A stretch of 64,000 bases of DNA from CAZIOH01 sp964540815. GTDB taxonomy: Bacteria > Myxococcota_A > Polyangia > Fen-1088. Below the pieces are notes generated by a model that was not told the DNA's origin, did no database searches, and saw only the letters and a list, made by a program, of their open reading frames with translations. Position 1 is the stretch's first letter. Every line of letters starts with the position of its first letter. Position numbers and translations under genes: made by a program. Location: assembly GCA_964540815.1 (NCBI GenBank), contig CAZIOH010000010.1:34089-98088 (forward strand), given 5' to 3'. This document shows, piece by piece, positions 40,967 through 50,632 of this stretch.

Positions 40967-42532
40967 ATGTCGCCCGCCCCCGCCGAGACCGCCACCACCT
41001 CCGACGCCGTTTCCTCCCGCGCGCCGGTGCGCGTTCGCATCGCCCCGTCGCCCACCGGCGATCCGCACGTCGGCACGGCCTACATCGCGCTGTTCAACTA
41101 CGCCTTCGCCAAGAAGAGCGGCGGCAAGTTCATCCTCCGCATCGAGGACACCGATCGCACCCGCTCGACCCCCGAGTCGGAGGCGGCGATCCTTCGGGCC
41201 CTCGGCTGGGTGGGGCTCGCCTGGGACGAGGGCCCTGACAAGGGGGGGCCGTGCGGGCCCTACCGGCAGTCCGAGCGCCTCGACATCTACCGGCGGGAGA
41301 TCGAGACCCTGCTGGCGAACGGGTCGGCGTACCGCTGCTTCTGTTCGGCCGAGCGGCTGGAGGCGGTTCGCCACGAGCAGCGGCGGCAGGGCCTGTTCGT
41401 GGGGTACGACGGTCTGTGCCGGGGACGCCCGCGCGCCGAGAGCGAGGGGCGCGCGGCGGCCGGGGAGGCGCACGTCGTGCGCATGGCCATGCCGCGCTCC
41501 GGGGAGACGGTGTTCGTGGACCGGCTGCGCGGGGAGGTGAAGTTCGACAACGCGCAGGTCGACGACCAGATCCTCATGAAGAGCGACGGGTTCCCCACCT
41601 ACCACTTCGCAAACGTGGTGGATGACCACCTGATGGAGATCACCCACGTGATCCGGGCCGAGGAGTGGCTGTCGTCCACCCCGAAGCACGTGGTGCTGTA
41701 CCAGGCCTTCGGGTGGCAGGCGCCCGAGTGGGTGCACATGCCGCTCCTGCGCAACGCCGACAAGTCCAAGATCTCGAAGCGCAAGAACCCGGTGTCGCTC
41801 GACTACTACCAGGATGCGGGCTTCCTGCCCGAGGCCTTGCTGAACTACCTCGGGACCATGGGCTGGTCCATCTCGGGGGATCGCGAGCAGTTCACCCTCG
41901 ACGAGATGATCGCGGCGTTCACCTTCGACCGGGTGAGCCTGGGCGGGCCGGTGTTCGATCTCGTGAAGCTGTCCGCCCTCAACGCCGACTACCTGCGGGC
42001 GCTCGACGATCGGGCCATCGTGGGGCGCTTGCGGGCGTGGCGGCTGTCGGACGCGCACCTCGCGCGGCTGGTGCCGCTGGTGCGGGAGCGCATGCAGCGC
42101 CTCGACGAGTTCGTGCCGCTGACGGAGCTCTTCTTCTCGGGAGATCTGGACTACGCCCAGGTGGCCAAGGATCTGCTGCCCAAGGGGCGCGGACCCAAGG
42201 AGGTCAGCGACATCCTCTTGCTGTTCGGCGAGGCCATGGACGGCCTGCGCCCCTTCACGGCGGCGGCGCTCGAGCCCATGGTGCGCGCCTTCGCCGAGAA
42301 GAACGGGTGGACCAGCAAGGAGCTGTTCATGCTCATCCGGGTGGCGGTGAGCGCGCGCCGGGCGACCCCTCCGCTCTTCGAGACGCTGGAAGGGCTCGGC
42401 CGCGAGTTGGTGCGCCGGCGCGTACGCCTGTGCGGGGAGTTCGCGAAGCGGCTGCCGGCCCCGGCCGAGGGGGGGGCAATGACGGCGAAGGCGACGGGTC
42501 CGGCGGTCGTCCCAGGGGCCGGACCCAAGTAG
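40967..42532 (+). CDS. gltX: Glutamyl-tRNA synthetase
   Basis: 521 residues. The class I HIGH-like motif is in PSPTGDPHVGTAY, KMSKS appears as KISKR, and RIEDTDRTRS and FHFANVVDDHLMEI-type segments are as in GluRS. The length is somewhat above the usual 470-490 because of a loop around residues 145-165. It follows the two-component pair by 48 bases. Confidence 0.95.
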   Translation: MSPAPAETATTSDAVSSRAPVRVRIAPSPTGDPHVGTAYIALFNYAFAKKSGGKFILRIEDTDRTRSTPESEAAILRALGWVGLAWDEGPDKGGPCGPYRQSERLDIYRREIETLLANGSAYRCFCSAERLEAVRHEQRRQGLFVGYDGLCRGRPRAESEGRAAAGEAHVVRMAMPRSGETVFVDRLRGEVKFDNAQVDDQILMKSDGFPTYHFANVVDDHLMEITHVIRAEEWLSSTPKHVVLYQAFGWQAPEWVHMPLLRNADKSKISKRKNPVSLDYYQDAGFLPEALLNYLGTMGWSISGDREQFTLDEMIAAFTFDRVSLGGPVFDLVKLSALNADYLRALDDRAIVGRLRAWRLSDAHLARLVPLVRERMQRLDEFVPLTELFFSGDLDYAQVAKDLLPKGRGPKEVSDILLLFGEAMDGLRPFTAAALEPMVRAFAEKNGWTSKELFMLIRVAVSARRATPPLFETLEGLGRELVRRRVRLCGEFAKRLPAPAEGGAMTAKATGPAVVPGAGPK

Positions 42533-42585
42533 ATGTCGGTGTAGATGCCCGGCACGTGCACGGGGAAGGACGCAGCTCGTCGCCA

Positions 42586-43830
42586 ATGATGGTTCCGGAC
42601 GACGTCTCGGCGGGAGAGATCGACGGGGGGCGGGAGCTCGGCGTCTACGTCCACTTCCCGTTTTGCAGCGTGCTGTGCCCGTACTGCGACTTCGCGGTCG
42701 ACACGCGCGCCGAGATCCCGCACGACGCCTACGCCGACGCGGTGATCGCCGAGCTCGCGGTGCGGGCGGGGTGGTTCCGACCCGCGCGGGGAGGACCCGC
42801 CCCGAGGCTGGTGTCGATCTACTTCGGCGGCGGCACGCCCGGTCTCTGGCGGGTGGACGCGCTCGGGCGGGTGCTCGAGGCCGCGCGCCAGCACCTCGCT
42901 GGCGAGGTCGCGGTCACGGCGGGCGGCCAGGATGGTGACCTCGAGATCACCGTCGAGGCCAACCCGGGGGAGCTCGATGACGCGCGGCTCGCGGCCCTGC
43001 GCGCCGCGGGGGTGAACCGGCTGTCGCTGGGGATCCAGTCGTTCGACGATCGCCTGCTGCGGGCGATCGGGCGCAACCACGACGCCGCCGCGGGCGGGCG
43101 GGCGGTGCGCGCGGCGCGGGCCGCGGGGTTCGACAACCTCTCGCTCGATCTCATGTTCGGGTTGCCCGGGCAATCGATGGATGACTGGCGACGCAGCCTC
43201 GCCGCGGCGATCGCGCTCGAGCCCGAGCACGTCTCGGCGTACTCCCTCACGATCGAGCGTGGGACGGTGTTCGGCGGGCGGGTGCGCGCCGGTACCCTGC
43301 ACCTCCCCGAGGCCGACGCCAGCGCCGAGATGCAGATCGTCGGGCGAGAAGCCCTGCGGGCGGCCGGGTACGCCCAGTACGAGGTCTCGAGCCACGCGCG
43401 CCCGGGACGACGGGCGATCCACAACGGCCTCACCTGGAGCGGCGGCGCCTACCTCGGCCTCGGCGCGTCCGCGGCCTCGTTCCGCCCGCTCGACGACGGG
43501 AGCGCCTGGCGATTCACCAACGCCCGGGCCACCGCCACCTACCTGCGCGCGGTCGCCGATGGCGCTCCGCCCACCCACACCGAGCGCCGCGCCTCCGCCG
43601 ATCTCGAGAACGAAGCGGTCTGGCTGGCCCTGCGCACCTCCGAGGGGATCGATCGGGCGGCCCACGCCCGGCGCTTCGGCGTCGATCCCCTCGACGGCGG
43701 CCCCGGCCGCGCCGCCGCGGCCGCGAAGTGTGCCGCCCGCGGCTGGCTGCGCATCACCGACGCGCGCATCGCCCCCACCCCCGCCGGCTTGCTCTTCGCC
43801 GACGAGATGGCGTCGCGCCTCTGGGTGTGA
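42586..43830 (+). CDS. hemW: Radical SAM haem chaperone HemW-like
   Basis: 414 residues from ATG 42586 (second ATG directly after). The HFPFCSVLCPYCDF motif gives the CX3CX2C cluster ligands Cys27, Cys31 and Cys34. YFGGGTP and SLGIQSFD are conserved in HemW/HemN relatives. HemW lacks coproporphyrinogen oxidase activity and is thought to deliver haem. The true HemN has an extra Cys before this motif, not seen here. Follows gltX by 53 bases. Confidence 0.9.
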   Translation: MMVPDDVSAGEIDGGRELGVYVHFPFCSVLCPYCDFAVDTRAEIPHDAYADAVIAELAVRAGWFRPARGGPAPRLVSIYFGGGTPGLWRVDALGRVLEAARQHLAGEVAVTAGGQDGDLEITVEANPGELDDARLAALRAAGVNRLSLGIQSFDDRLLRAIGRNHDAAAGGRAVRAARAAGFDNLSLDLMFGLPGQSMDDWRRSLAAAIALEPEHVSAYSLTIERGTVFGGRVRAGTLHLPEADASAEMQIVGREALRAAGYAQYEVSSHARPGRRAIHNGLTWSGGAYLGLGASAASFRPLDDGSAWRFTNARATATYLRAVADGAPPTHTERRASADLENEAVWLALRTSEGIDRAAHARRFGVDPLDGGPGRAAAAAKCAARGWLRITDARIAPTPAGLLFADEMASRLWV

Positions 43831-43854
43831 GGCACCGGGGGCCGGTCGGTGGCC

Positions 43855-43872
43855 ACACCCGCTCCCGGGTGT
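43855..43872. terminator. Hairpin between convergent genes
   Basis: ACACCC-GCTCCC-GGGTGT, a perfect 6-bp stem, lies between hemW and the convergent PLD-like gene. It can serve either strand but has only a short T run. Confidence 0.35.
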
Positions 43873-45005
43873 TACTCGAAGGCAATCGGTGCCCCGGCGC
43901 GCGCATCGGATTCGATGGTGTCGGCGACGCGCGCGGCGGCGGCCTGGTCCCGAAAGAGGAGGCCGAGCTCTCGGTTGTCGTCGAGGGAGGCGCGGGTGAA
44001 GTTGATCGAGCCGATGTAGACCGTCGCGCGGTCCACGACCATGGCCTTGGCGTGCACCACCGGCGCGTCGAGGAAGGTGACGTTCATGCCGGCGTCCCGC
44101 AGGCGAGCGAGGGTCGCGTCGGTGCCGAACGAGCGCCCACCCGCCGGCGCGACCAGCGCCACCGAGACGCCCCGCTGCCAGGCCGCGAGCACGCTGGCGG
44201 CGAGGGGCCCATCCGAGAGCTCCTCCATCTCGATGTGCAGCGAGGTGCGGGCATCGGCGATGGCGGCCGAGAGCCGGACGCGGGCATCGATCGGCGACAC
44301 GAGGACGTGGCTGGCCGACGGGGGCGCCGGGAGCGGCTCGGCGCCGACGAGATCCGCCGCGAAGATCGTCGCGGCGCGGGCCACGTCGGCCGGATCGCCG
44401 TCAGCCACCGCGTATTCGCGGTTCGAGGCGAGGCCGGCGGCCGTGAAGTTGAGCGACAGGACGAAGACCGAGCGGCGATCGATGATCATGGCCTTTTCGT
44501 GCACGAGGCCATCGGCTCGGCTCAGGAGCCGAACGTCGACCCCGGCGGCGGCCAGCCGGGCCGCCGCCGCCTGGTTGGCGGTCTCGGCGCCGTAGGGCGC
44601 GGCCTCGAGCAAGACCCGCACGTCGCAGCGGCGGTCGCGCGCGGCGACGAGGGCGTCGACCACGGCCGTCGAGGTCAGCAGATACATCGTCACCCAGACC
44701 TCCGACTCGGCTGCCGCGATGGCTCGGAGCAGTCGGTCCGCGGGGGACGTCAGCGCCGCGGCGCCGGCGTCCTCGGCCTCCCCTGGGAAGATCCAGGTCT
44801 CCCACTTCGCCGTGCCGGTGGGCGCGGCCCCCACGGGCGCCTGGTCTCCTTGCTTCTCGGCTGCGGGGCCGTCGGGGGCATGGGTGGGCAGCAGGCTCGG
44901 CTCGGGCAGACAGCCGAGCCCCAGTGGGATCGTGGCCACGACGAGCGCACACCACCTGCCCGACAAGGATGTCGCGCAACCGTCGCTGGTTCCCCTCACC
45001 GGCAT
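43872..45005 (-). CDS. Phospholipase-D-like lipoprotein
   Basis: 377 residues. The leader CALVVATIPLGLGC ends in a lipobox (LGLGC), so it is probably lipid-anchored outside the inner membrane. Two HKD motifs are intact: VHEKAMIID and VHAKAMVVD, each followed by a Ser/Asn-Phe-Thr strand (LSLNFT, GSINFT). That is the full PLD/cardiolipin synthase active site, built from both halves. Exported PLD proteins may act on phospholipids or nucleic acids; the substrate is unknown. Confidence 0.87.
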   Translation of the reverse strand: MPVRGTSDGCATSLSGRWCALVVATIPLGLGCLPEPSLLPTHAPDGPAAEKQGDQAPVGAAPTGTAKWETWIFPGEAEDAGAAALTSPADRLLRAIAAAESEVWVTMYLLTSTAVVDALVAARDRRCDVRVLLEAAPYGAETANQAAAARLAAAGVDVRLLSRADGLVHEKAMIIDRRSVFVLSLNFTAAGLASNREYAVADGDPADVARAATIFAADLVGAEPLPAPPSASHVLVSPIDARVRLSAAIADARTSLHIEMEELSDGPLAASVLAAWQRGVSVALVAPAGGRSFGTDATLARLRDAGMNVTFLDAPVVHAKAMVVDRATVYIGSINFTRASLDDNRELGLLFRDQAAAARVADTIESDARAGAPIAFE

Positions 45006-45070
45006 CGTCCCCGCCTATCGGCCGAGCCCGGAAAAGGGTGCGCGGCATATGCGCGGGCCCTGACCCTGTC

Positions 45071-46417
45071 CTAAGCGGGGGGCGTCGCCTGCTCTCGACG
45101 GCGTGCGCGCGCGTGCCAGTAGGGGCGAAGGGCCCCGGGCGCGGCCACCGCGGCCGCCACCCACATCAGAAGGACGGTCGTCGAGCTGGCTCGTGCCGGG
45201 CCCGCGCCAAGCGAGGCGGCGAGGCCCAGCAAGGGCCCACCGCAGTAGCCGAGGCCGATCAGGGCCTCGAAGTTGCCGCCGGCATCCACCGCCGCGTGAC
45301 CGAGCGACATGCTGTAGTAGACGGCCGCCGCGTAGGTCGTCCCCATCCCGAGGCCGAAGAGCGCGAGGCCCGCGCCGAGGGTCAGCGCGTCCGTCGCGAG
45401 GAGCACCAGGCCGAGCCCGAGCAGCAGGCCTGCGGCGGCACCCCCCAGCGTCGCCCAGCGGCCATGCCAGATCGGCAGGCGCCACATGACCGCGAGGGCC
45501 GCGAAGCGGGCCAGCATCCAGGTCGCCGCCAGCGGCCCCGCCCCGCGCAGGCTCCCGGTCACCTCCGCGATGCGCTGCGGGAGCACCGGGGAGAGCGCCG
45601 AGGAGATCACGTAGCTCGCCGGCAGCAGCCAGGACGCCGACCGCAGCAAGGCCGGATACTCGCGTCCCAGGGCCGCGTGGCCGGCTTCCGTCTGGTGGGC
45701 TCGAGGGTGCGCCGGCAGACGGCCCGCCACCGCCACCGCGACCGCGTTGAAGCCCGCCCCCATGGCCAGGCTCAACCTCGAGTCCGAGCGCGCGAGCACG
45801 GGCATCAGCACGAGAGGGACCATCGTGGCGAGGGACCAGGCCATGTTGAAGCCGCCGAGCGCGAACCGCATGTCCGGGCCGTGGCGCCCGGCGGTGAGGT
45901 AGCTCTCCACCACCGGCCACACCATCGAGCTGCACGCGACCCCGCCGAGAGCGCCCACCCACAGCATCGATTCGTGGCGCGCGAACGCCAGCGGCACCAG
46001 CGCCAGCAGGCCCCACAGGGCGAGCGCCGCGCGCAGCAGGGCACGCGGGGTGGGGGCGGCACGCGCGACCGACGCCGCCGAGCGCGATCCGGAGACCGTC
46101 ACCAGGCCCACGGCGAGCCCCAGCACCAGGTTCCGCATCGACGAGAACTGATAGCGCTCGGCGGTCACGAAGAACAGCCCGGCGAAGAAGGCCCCGTTGC
46201 TCACCGAGCCGAGGAATGCGATGGCGAGCAGGGGAGCGAGCGCGGCCGGGCGGTCGAGATCGGTGTCGGTGATGGTGACGTTGACGTTGACGTTGACGTT
46301 GACGTGCGGAGAAGGGGCGTCGGGGCCATGCCCGGCGGGCGGGCCGTTCGGGCTCGGCGGCGGCGTGCCGGCGTCCCGCGGATCGGGCGGAGCGGAATCG
46401 TCATTCACCGCGGGCAT
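45071..46417 (-). CDS. MFS-type transporter, divergent
   Basis: 448 residues from ATG 46417. A Pro/Asp-rich leader contains VNVNVNVNV, encoded by a 6-base satellite (GACGTT) at about 46275-46306. About 11-12 hydrophobic helices follow (for example AFLGSVSNGAFFAGLFFV, LLLGLGLVLLATDALTLG). Arrangement and Gly-rich helix starts suggest a major-facilitator carrier but no signature loop is clear. Ends 65 bases from the PLD-like gene start, same strand. Substrate unknown. Confidence 0.75.
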   Translation of the reverse strand: MPAVNDDSAPPDPRDAGTPPPSPNGPPAGHGPDAPSPHVNVNVNVNVTITDTDLDRPAALAPLLAIAFLGSVSNGAFFAGLFFVTAERYQFSSMRNLVLGLAVGLVTVSGSRSAASVARAAPTPRALLRAALALWGLLALVPLAFARHESMLWVGALGGVACSSMVWPVVESYLTAGRHGPDMRFALGGFNMAWSLATMVPLVLMPVLARSDSRLSLAMGAGFNAVAVAVAGRLPAHPRAHQTEAGHAALGREYPALLRSASWLLPASYVISSALSPVLPQRIAEVTGSLRGAGPLAATWMLARFAALAVMWRLPIWHGRWATLGGAAAGLLLGLGLVLLATDALTLGAGLALFGLGMGTTYAAAVYYSMSLGHAAVDAGGNFEALIGLGYCGGPLLGLAASLGAGPARASSTTVLLMWVAAAVAAPGALRPYWHARARRREQATPPA

Positions 46418-46783
46418 TCTATCGGGATCGCCTCGGCTGTGTCGGCCAGGCCCCGCTGCCTCGGCCACCCCGCGATCGGTACCTGGTGCACAACGGCCGA
46501 AATAGAATCAATGCCGCGCCGCCGATGCTTCGGCCCCGCCTGCGTTGCTCCTCCTCGCAATACGTCTGTGTGCTGGTCGTCGTCGCGCCTTGCGGGGCCT
46601 TCGCCTCGGCGACGGATCATTGATCCCATTTCGCTAGGGGCCCGCGCGGTTTGCCAGATGCGTGACGTTCGCGTCGGTGGCGTCACAGGCCTGCGATGTT
46701 CGGCCAACGTCCGGCACCAAGAATTGGCGCACCCGATACCTTCGCGAGCCGAACCCGTCAAACGCCGCCTCTAGGCTGCCGCC
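46418..46783. other. Divergent intergenic region
   Basis: 366 bases between the MFS-type gene and the GT4 gene. It holds the imperfect palindrome below and a TGACG...CGTCA inverted repeat at about 46661-46686. No gene, tRNA or strong promoter recognised. Confidence 0.6.
46520..46611. repeat. Imperfect 92-base palindrome
   Basis: Arms CGCCGATGC..GGCCCCGC (46520-46540) and GCGGGGCC..GCCTCGGCG (46590-46611) pair with a few mismatches; the centre contains TACGTCTGTGTGC. Looks like a dispersed repeat or an RNA hairpin. Confidence 0.5.
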
Positions 46784-47890
46784 ATGCTCATGTCGAACAA
46801 TGCGCGTCTCGGAAGGTTGGCTCTCGTCACGGATGCCTGGCATCCCCAAACCAACGGTGTGGTCAACACGCTGTCCCGGGTGGTGAAGCACCTGGAATCG
46901 CAGGGCACCAAGGTCCTCGTCATCTCGCCCGACGACCACCGGACGGTTCCGCTCCCTTCCTACCCGGAGATCCGCATCGCGTGGGATCCCTGGAAGGCCA
47001 CCCGCCGCATCCGCGACTTCGATCCGGACGCCGTGCACGTGGCCACCGAGGGCCCGCTCGGAATCTGGGCCAGCCGCTGGCTGCGCAGCCACCAGATCGC
47101 GTTCACCAGCAGCTTCCACACCCGCTATCCGGAGTACCTCAGCGCCCGCATGCCGGTGCCGCTCGACTGGGGCTACCGGGTGGAGCGGTGGTTCCACGGT
47201 CGCGCCGAGAACACCTTCGTCGGAACGCTGTCGCTCCTGCGCGAGCTGCGTGCGCGCAAGATCGGCCAGCGCCTGGTCCACTGGCCCCGCGGCGTCGACG
47301 CCGACGCGTTCAACCCGCTCCACCGCCAGGCCGGGGTGTTCGCCGATCTGCCGGGACCGATCTGGCTCTACGTGGGGCGGGTGGCGATCGAGAAGAGCCT
47401 GGAGAATTTCCTCGAGCTCAGCCTCCCCGGCACCAAGGTGATCGTCGGAGACGGCCCCTCGCGGGAGAGCCTGCAGCGTCGGTTCCCGGACGCCGTGTGG
47501 CGCGGGTACCGGTTCGGGGCCGATCTCGCGGCCCACTACGCCAGCGCCGATTGCTTCGTCTTTCCCTCGCGCACGGAGACCTTCGGGAACGTGCTCCTCG
47601 AGTCGCTGGCCTCGGGCGTGCCCGTGGCCTCGGTGCCGGCCCCTGGACCGTCCGATCTCATCGCCGAGGGCGTGAACGGCGCCATCGACGAGGATCTCGA
47701 GGCCGCCTGCCACCGGGCGCTTCGGTGCTCGCCGGCCGGCGCGCGCGCCACCGCGCTCGAGTACACCTGGCAAGCCAGCCACGAGCGCTTCCGTGCCAAC
47801 CTGGTGCCGGCGCGCTCGCGTCCCTCGGCCGGCGGCCTGGCTGGCGTCTCAGACGTGACCCTCTCGCGCGAGCTGGCGGTTGCGGTGTGA
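46784..47890 (+). CDS. Glycosyltransferase family 4 (GT-B)
   Basis: 368 residues from ATG 46784. The N-terminal half begins LALVTDAWHPQTNGVVNTLS and contains SSFHTRYPEYL, typical of GT4 enzymes acting on lipids or glycans (MgtA/GtfA-like). The C-terminal half has YVGRVAIEKSLENFLEL for nucleotide sugar and VFPSRTETFGNVLLESLASG, with the EX7E motif. It probably transfers a sugar to a lipid acceptor. It is convergent with psd, with 40 bases between stops. Confidence 0.85.
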   Translation: MLMSNNARLGRLALVTDAWHPQTNGVVNTLSRVVKHLESQGTKVLVISPDDHRTVPLPSYPEIRIAWDPWKATRRIRDFDPDAVHVATEGPLGIWASRWLRSHQIAFTSSFHTRYPEYLSARMPVPLDWGYRVERWFHGRAENTFVGTLSLLRELRARKIGQRLVHWPRGVDADAFNPLHRQAGVFADLPGPIWLYVGRVAIEKSLENFLELSLPGTKVIVGDGPSRESLQRRFPDAVWRGYRFGADLAAHYASADCFVFPSRTETFGNVLLESLASGVPVASVPAPGPSDLIAEGVNGAIDEDLEAACHRALRCSPAGARATALEYTWQASHERFRANLVPARSRPSAGGLAGVSDVTLSRELAVAV

Positions 47891-47930
47891 CGACGGCGCA
47901 TGGCCGCCGGGCCAGCCGTGGGCCTCGGGC

Positions 47931-48785
47931 TCAGCGCGGCGGCAGCCGCAAGAGCGGTTGGCCCATCTTGATGGTCTGCCCGGCTGCGACGCCCGGGGCC
48001 AGCTCGAACCCTCGCGGCGCGAACACGATGATGGTGGAGCCGAGGTGAAACCACCCCATCTCGTCGCCCTTGCGGAAGCGGGCGTCGCAGGCGAAGACGT
48101 TCGGTCCCGGGTGGGTGAGATGAAGCAGGACATCCAGGAAGTGCAGGCGAATGCTGGCCACCAGGATCGAGGCCACCGGCACCAGGGTCACCGCCTCGCC
48201 CCCTGGCTCGAGGGTGGTCTGGATGATGGCGCGTTCGTTCTTGCAGAACAGCCTCTCGACGCGCGCGAGCGCGATCGGGTTGGTGTTCCAGGTGTCCCCG
48301 GAGATGTAGTTCACCTGGTGGACCTGAAGGTCGTAGGGCGCATGGAAGCGGTGGTACATGCTCGAGGTGAGCCGCAAGGTCGCGTACTGCCCGTCGCGGT
48401 AGCGCTCGACCAGCTCGGGCGCGTGCAGCAGGTCCGCGAGGGTGTAGGGGAACCCCTTGGCCTGGATCAGCTCGGTGCCAGCGACCGCTCCCGAGGCCCC
48501 CACGATGGCGTCGCAGGGGCTGACCAGCACGCCCGGGTCGGGGTCGATGGGGCGCGCTCCAGGCTTGAGCTCCCGGATGAAGCAGTCGTGCAGGCTCCGG
48601 AAGCTGGTCTGCCGGGCCTCGGACAGGTCGACCTCGGCGAACATCCTCCAGACCCGCAGCGAGGCTGCCGCCACCAGCGGGTTCTCGATCTGGGAGAGCC
48701 AGCCGACCAGACGTGTGGCAAGGTGGCGGGGGATGCGGTTGGTGAGCAGGAAGTTCAGGCGCTCGTTGCGGGCGAATGCGATCAT
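47931..48785 (-). CDS. psd: Phosphatidylserine decarboxylase
   Basis: Makes phosphatidylethanolamine. 284 residues with the self-cleavage site LGST (248-251), which yields the pyruvoyl Ser250. Catalytic-triad candidates are Asp92 (SPCDA) and His145/His148 (YHRFHAP). AGGAG lies about 12 bases upstream of ATG 48785. It starts only 17 bases from the divergent aminotransferase gene, so promoters must overlap coding sequence. Confidence 0.93.
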   Translation of the reverse strand: MIAFARNERLNFLLTNRIPRHLATRLVGWLSQIENPLVAAASLRVWRMFAEVDLSEARQTSFRSLHDCFIRELKPGARPIDPDPGVLVSPCDAIVGASGAVAGTELIQAKGFPYTLADLLHAPELVERYRDGQYATLRLTSSMYHRFHAPYDLQVHQVNYISGDTWNTNPIALARVERLFCKNERAIIQTTLEPGGEAVTLVPVASILVASIRLHFLDVLLHLTHPGPNVFACDARFRKGDEMGWFHLGSTIIVFAPRGFELAPGVAAGQTIKMGQPLLRLPPR

Positions 48786-48802
48786 GATGGGGTGACACTC
48801 CT

Positions 48803-50575
48803 ATGAACACGGCGTTTTCGATCTATCGCGCGGGGATGGGCCTCGGCCTCGGGGTCGGGGCGGGGGTCGGCGCGTTGACCGCGCTCGGCCTCAAGCTGAA
48901 GAAGCGGCTGGAGCTGTCGCGTGCCAAGCATCCGTCGCTGCGCGGACATTCGAAGATGTCCCGCCGCATCGCGGCCCAGGTGCCGTTCTACGAATACGAC
49001 GCCCACGAGATCTTCCGGACCGACGACGCCCCGGCCGAGATCGCCGAGCGCCGGCGGGCCGGCTTCATGCGGCTGGCGAAGACCTACCACCAGCGGTTCG
49101 GGAGGTCGGCGGCCTTGAGCGGCGAGGTCGAGGGCGCGATCTCGGATTTGCAGTTCACCTCGGCCTATCGGGTGCCGTTTCAGTACCGGCGCTTCGTGCG
49201 CGAGCACCTCGACATGGGGTGCTTCGCCGCGAGCTCGTCGGGGGTGACGGTCACCGACCTCGACGGGAACGTCTCGTACGACCTCACCGGATCGTACGGG
49301 GTCAACGTGTTCGGCTACGACTTCTACAAGGGCTGCATCGCCCGCGGCGCGGAGCGCACCCAGGCGCTCGGGCCGGTGCTCGGGACCTACCATCCGGTGG
49401 TGGCGGAGAATGTGCGCCGGCTGCGCGACCTGTCCGGGCTCGACGAGGTGTCGTTCCACATGTCCGGGACCGAGGCGGTGATGCAGGCGGTCAGGCTCGC
49501 ACGGTACCACACCCGGCGTTCGCACCTGGTGCGCTTCTGCGGCGCCTACCACGGGTGGTGGGGCGACGTGCAACCGGGGGTGGGGAATCCCAGCCCGGCC
49601 CATGAGACTTACACCCTCAAGGAGATGGATCGCGACACCTTGCGGGTGCTGCGGACCCGGCGCGACATCGCGTGTGTCCTGGTGAACCCGCTGCAGGCCC
49701 TGCACCCCAACGGAAACGCCCCCAGCGACTCGGCGCTGGTGGACAGTGGACGGAGCGCGCACTTCGATCGCGAAGGGTACACCGCCTGGCTGCGGGAGCT
49801 GCGGCAGGTCTGCACCGAGCGCGACATCGTCCTCATCTTCGACGAGGTCTTCGTGGGCTTCCGTCTGGCCAGGGGAGGCGCGCAGGAGTACTTCGGCGTG
49901 CGGGCCGACATGGTCACCTACGGCAAGTCCCTGGGGGGTGGGCTTCCGGTCGGGGTGCTGTGCGGACGGCACCGGCTCATGAAGCGATTTCGCGACGACC
50001 GACCGGCGGACATCTGCTTCGCGCGTGGAACCTTCAACTCGCACCCGTACGTGATGGGGGCGATGGCCGAGTTCCTCGAGCACATCGATCGCGCGGAGGT
50101 GCGGCAGGTCTACCTCGAGCTCGACGCCGTGTGGAACCGGCGGGCGGCCGAGCTGAACCAGCGGCTCCGGCAGGAGAGCCTGCCGGTCGAGGTGCGCAAC
50201 CTGTCCACCATCTGGACCGTCTGCTACACGCAGCCCTCGCGCTACAACTGGATGCTCCAGTTCTATCTGCGGATGCAAGGGCTGGCACTGAGCTGGGTGG
50301 GCACTGGGCGCTTCATCTTCAGTCTCAACTACTCCGAATCGGACTTTCAGGTGGTGGCCGACCGTTTCGTGGCGGCGGCGCGGGCCATGAACCAGGACGG
50401 GTTCTGGTGGGCGGACGCCGGGCTCACCAACAAGCTGATCAAGCGCCGGATCCTGCGCGAGATGCTGGCCCGTCGCCTCGGCCGAGACCGGAGCACCCCG
50501 CCGCGCGAGGCGCGCGAGCAGGAGGCGACCGCCGTCGCGGAAGCGTCCTGGTCGGCCTCGTCGTCGGAAGGTTAG
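48803..50575 (+). CDS. Class III aminotransferase with N-terminal membrane segment
   Basis: 590 residues. A hydrophobic N-terminus (YRAGMGLGLGVGAGVGALTA, about 8-27) precedes the PLP fold. SGTEAVMQAVRLAR is the phosphate loop, IFDEVFVGFR the Asp for the ring nitrogen, and Lys375 in TYGKSLGGG the Schiff-base Lys. It resembles glutamate-1-semialdehyde aminomutases but has a long N-terminal domain (about 130 residues) and a C-terminal extension (after ~520). Divergent from psd. The context suggests a membrane lipid amine role, inferred only. Confidence 0.85.
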   Translation: MNTAFSIYRAGMGLGLGVGAGVGALTALGLKLKKRLELSRAKHPSLRGHSKMSRRIAAQVPFYEYDAHEIFRTDDAPAEIAERRRAGFMRLAKTYHQRFGRSAALSGEVEGAISDLQFTSAYRVPFQYRRFVREHLDMGCFAASSSGVTVTDLDGNVSYDLTGSYGVNVFGYDFYKGCIARGAERTQALGPVLGTYHPVVAENVRRLRDLSGLDEVSFHMSGTEAVMQAVRLARYHTRRSHLVRFCGAYHGWWGDVQPGVGNPSPAHETYTLKEMDRDTLRVLRTRRDIACVLVNPLQALHPNGNAPSDSALVDSGRSAHFDREGYTAWLRELRQVCTERDIVLIFDEVFVGFRLARGGAQEYFGVRADMVTYGKSLGGGLPVGVLCGRHRLMKRFRDDRPADICFARGTFNSHPYVMGAMAEFLEHIDRAEVRQVYLELDAVWNRRAAELNQRLRQESLPVEVRNLSTIWTVCYTQPSRYNWMLQFYLRMQGLALSWVGTGRFIFSLNYSESDFQVVADRFVAAARAMNQDGFWWADAGLTNKLIKRRILREMLARRLGRDRSTPPREAREQEATAVAEASWSASSSEG

Positions 50576-50592
50576 CCGCCAGCTCCGGCCCG

Positions 50593-50616
50593 CCCGTCCT
50601 CGTGGTCGAGGACGGG
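50593..50616. terminator. Convergent hairpin
   Basis: CCCGTCCTC - GTGGTC - GAGGACGGG, a perfect 9-bp stem between the aminotransferase and the convergent membrane-protein gene. No T tract; probably a bidirectional terminator or stabilising hairpin. Confidence 0.5.
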
Positions 50617-50632
50617 GCTTGGGGCTCACTCT

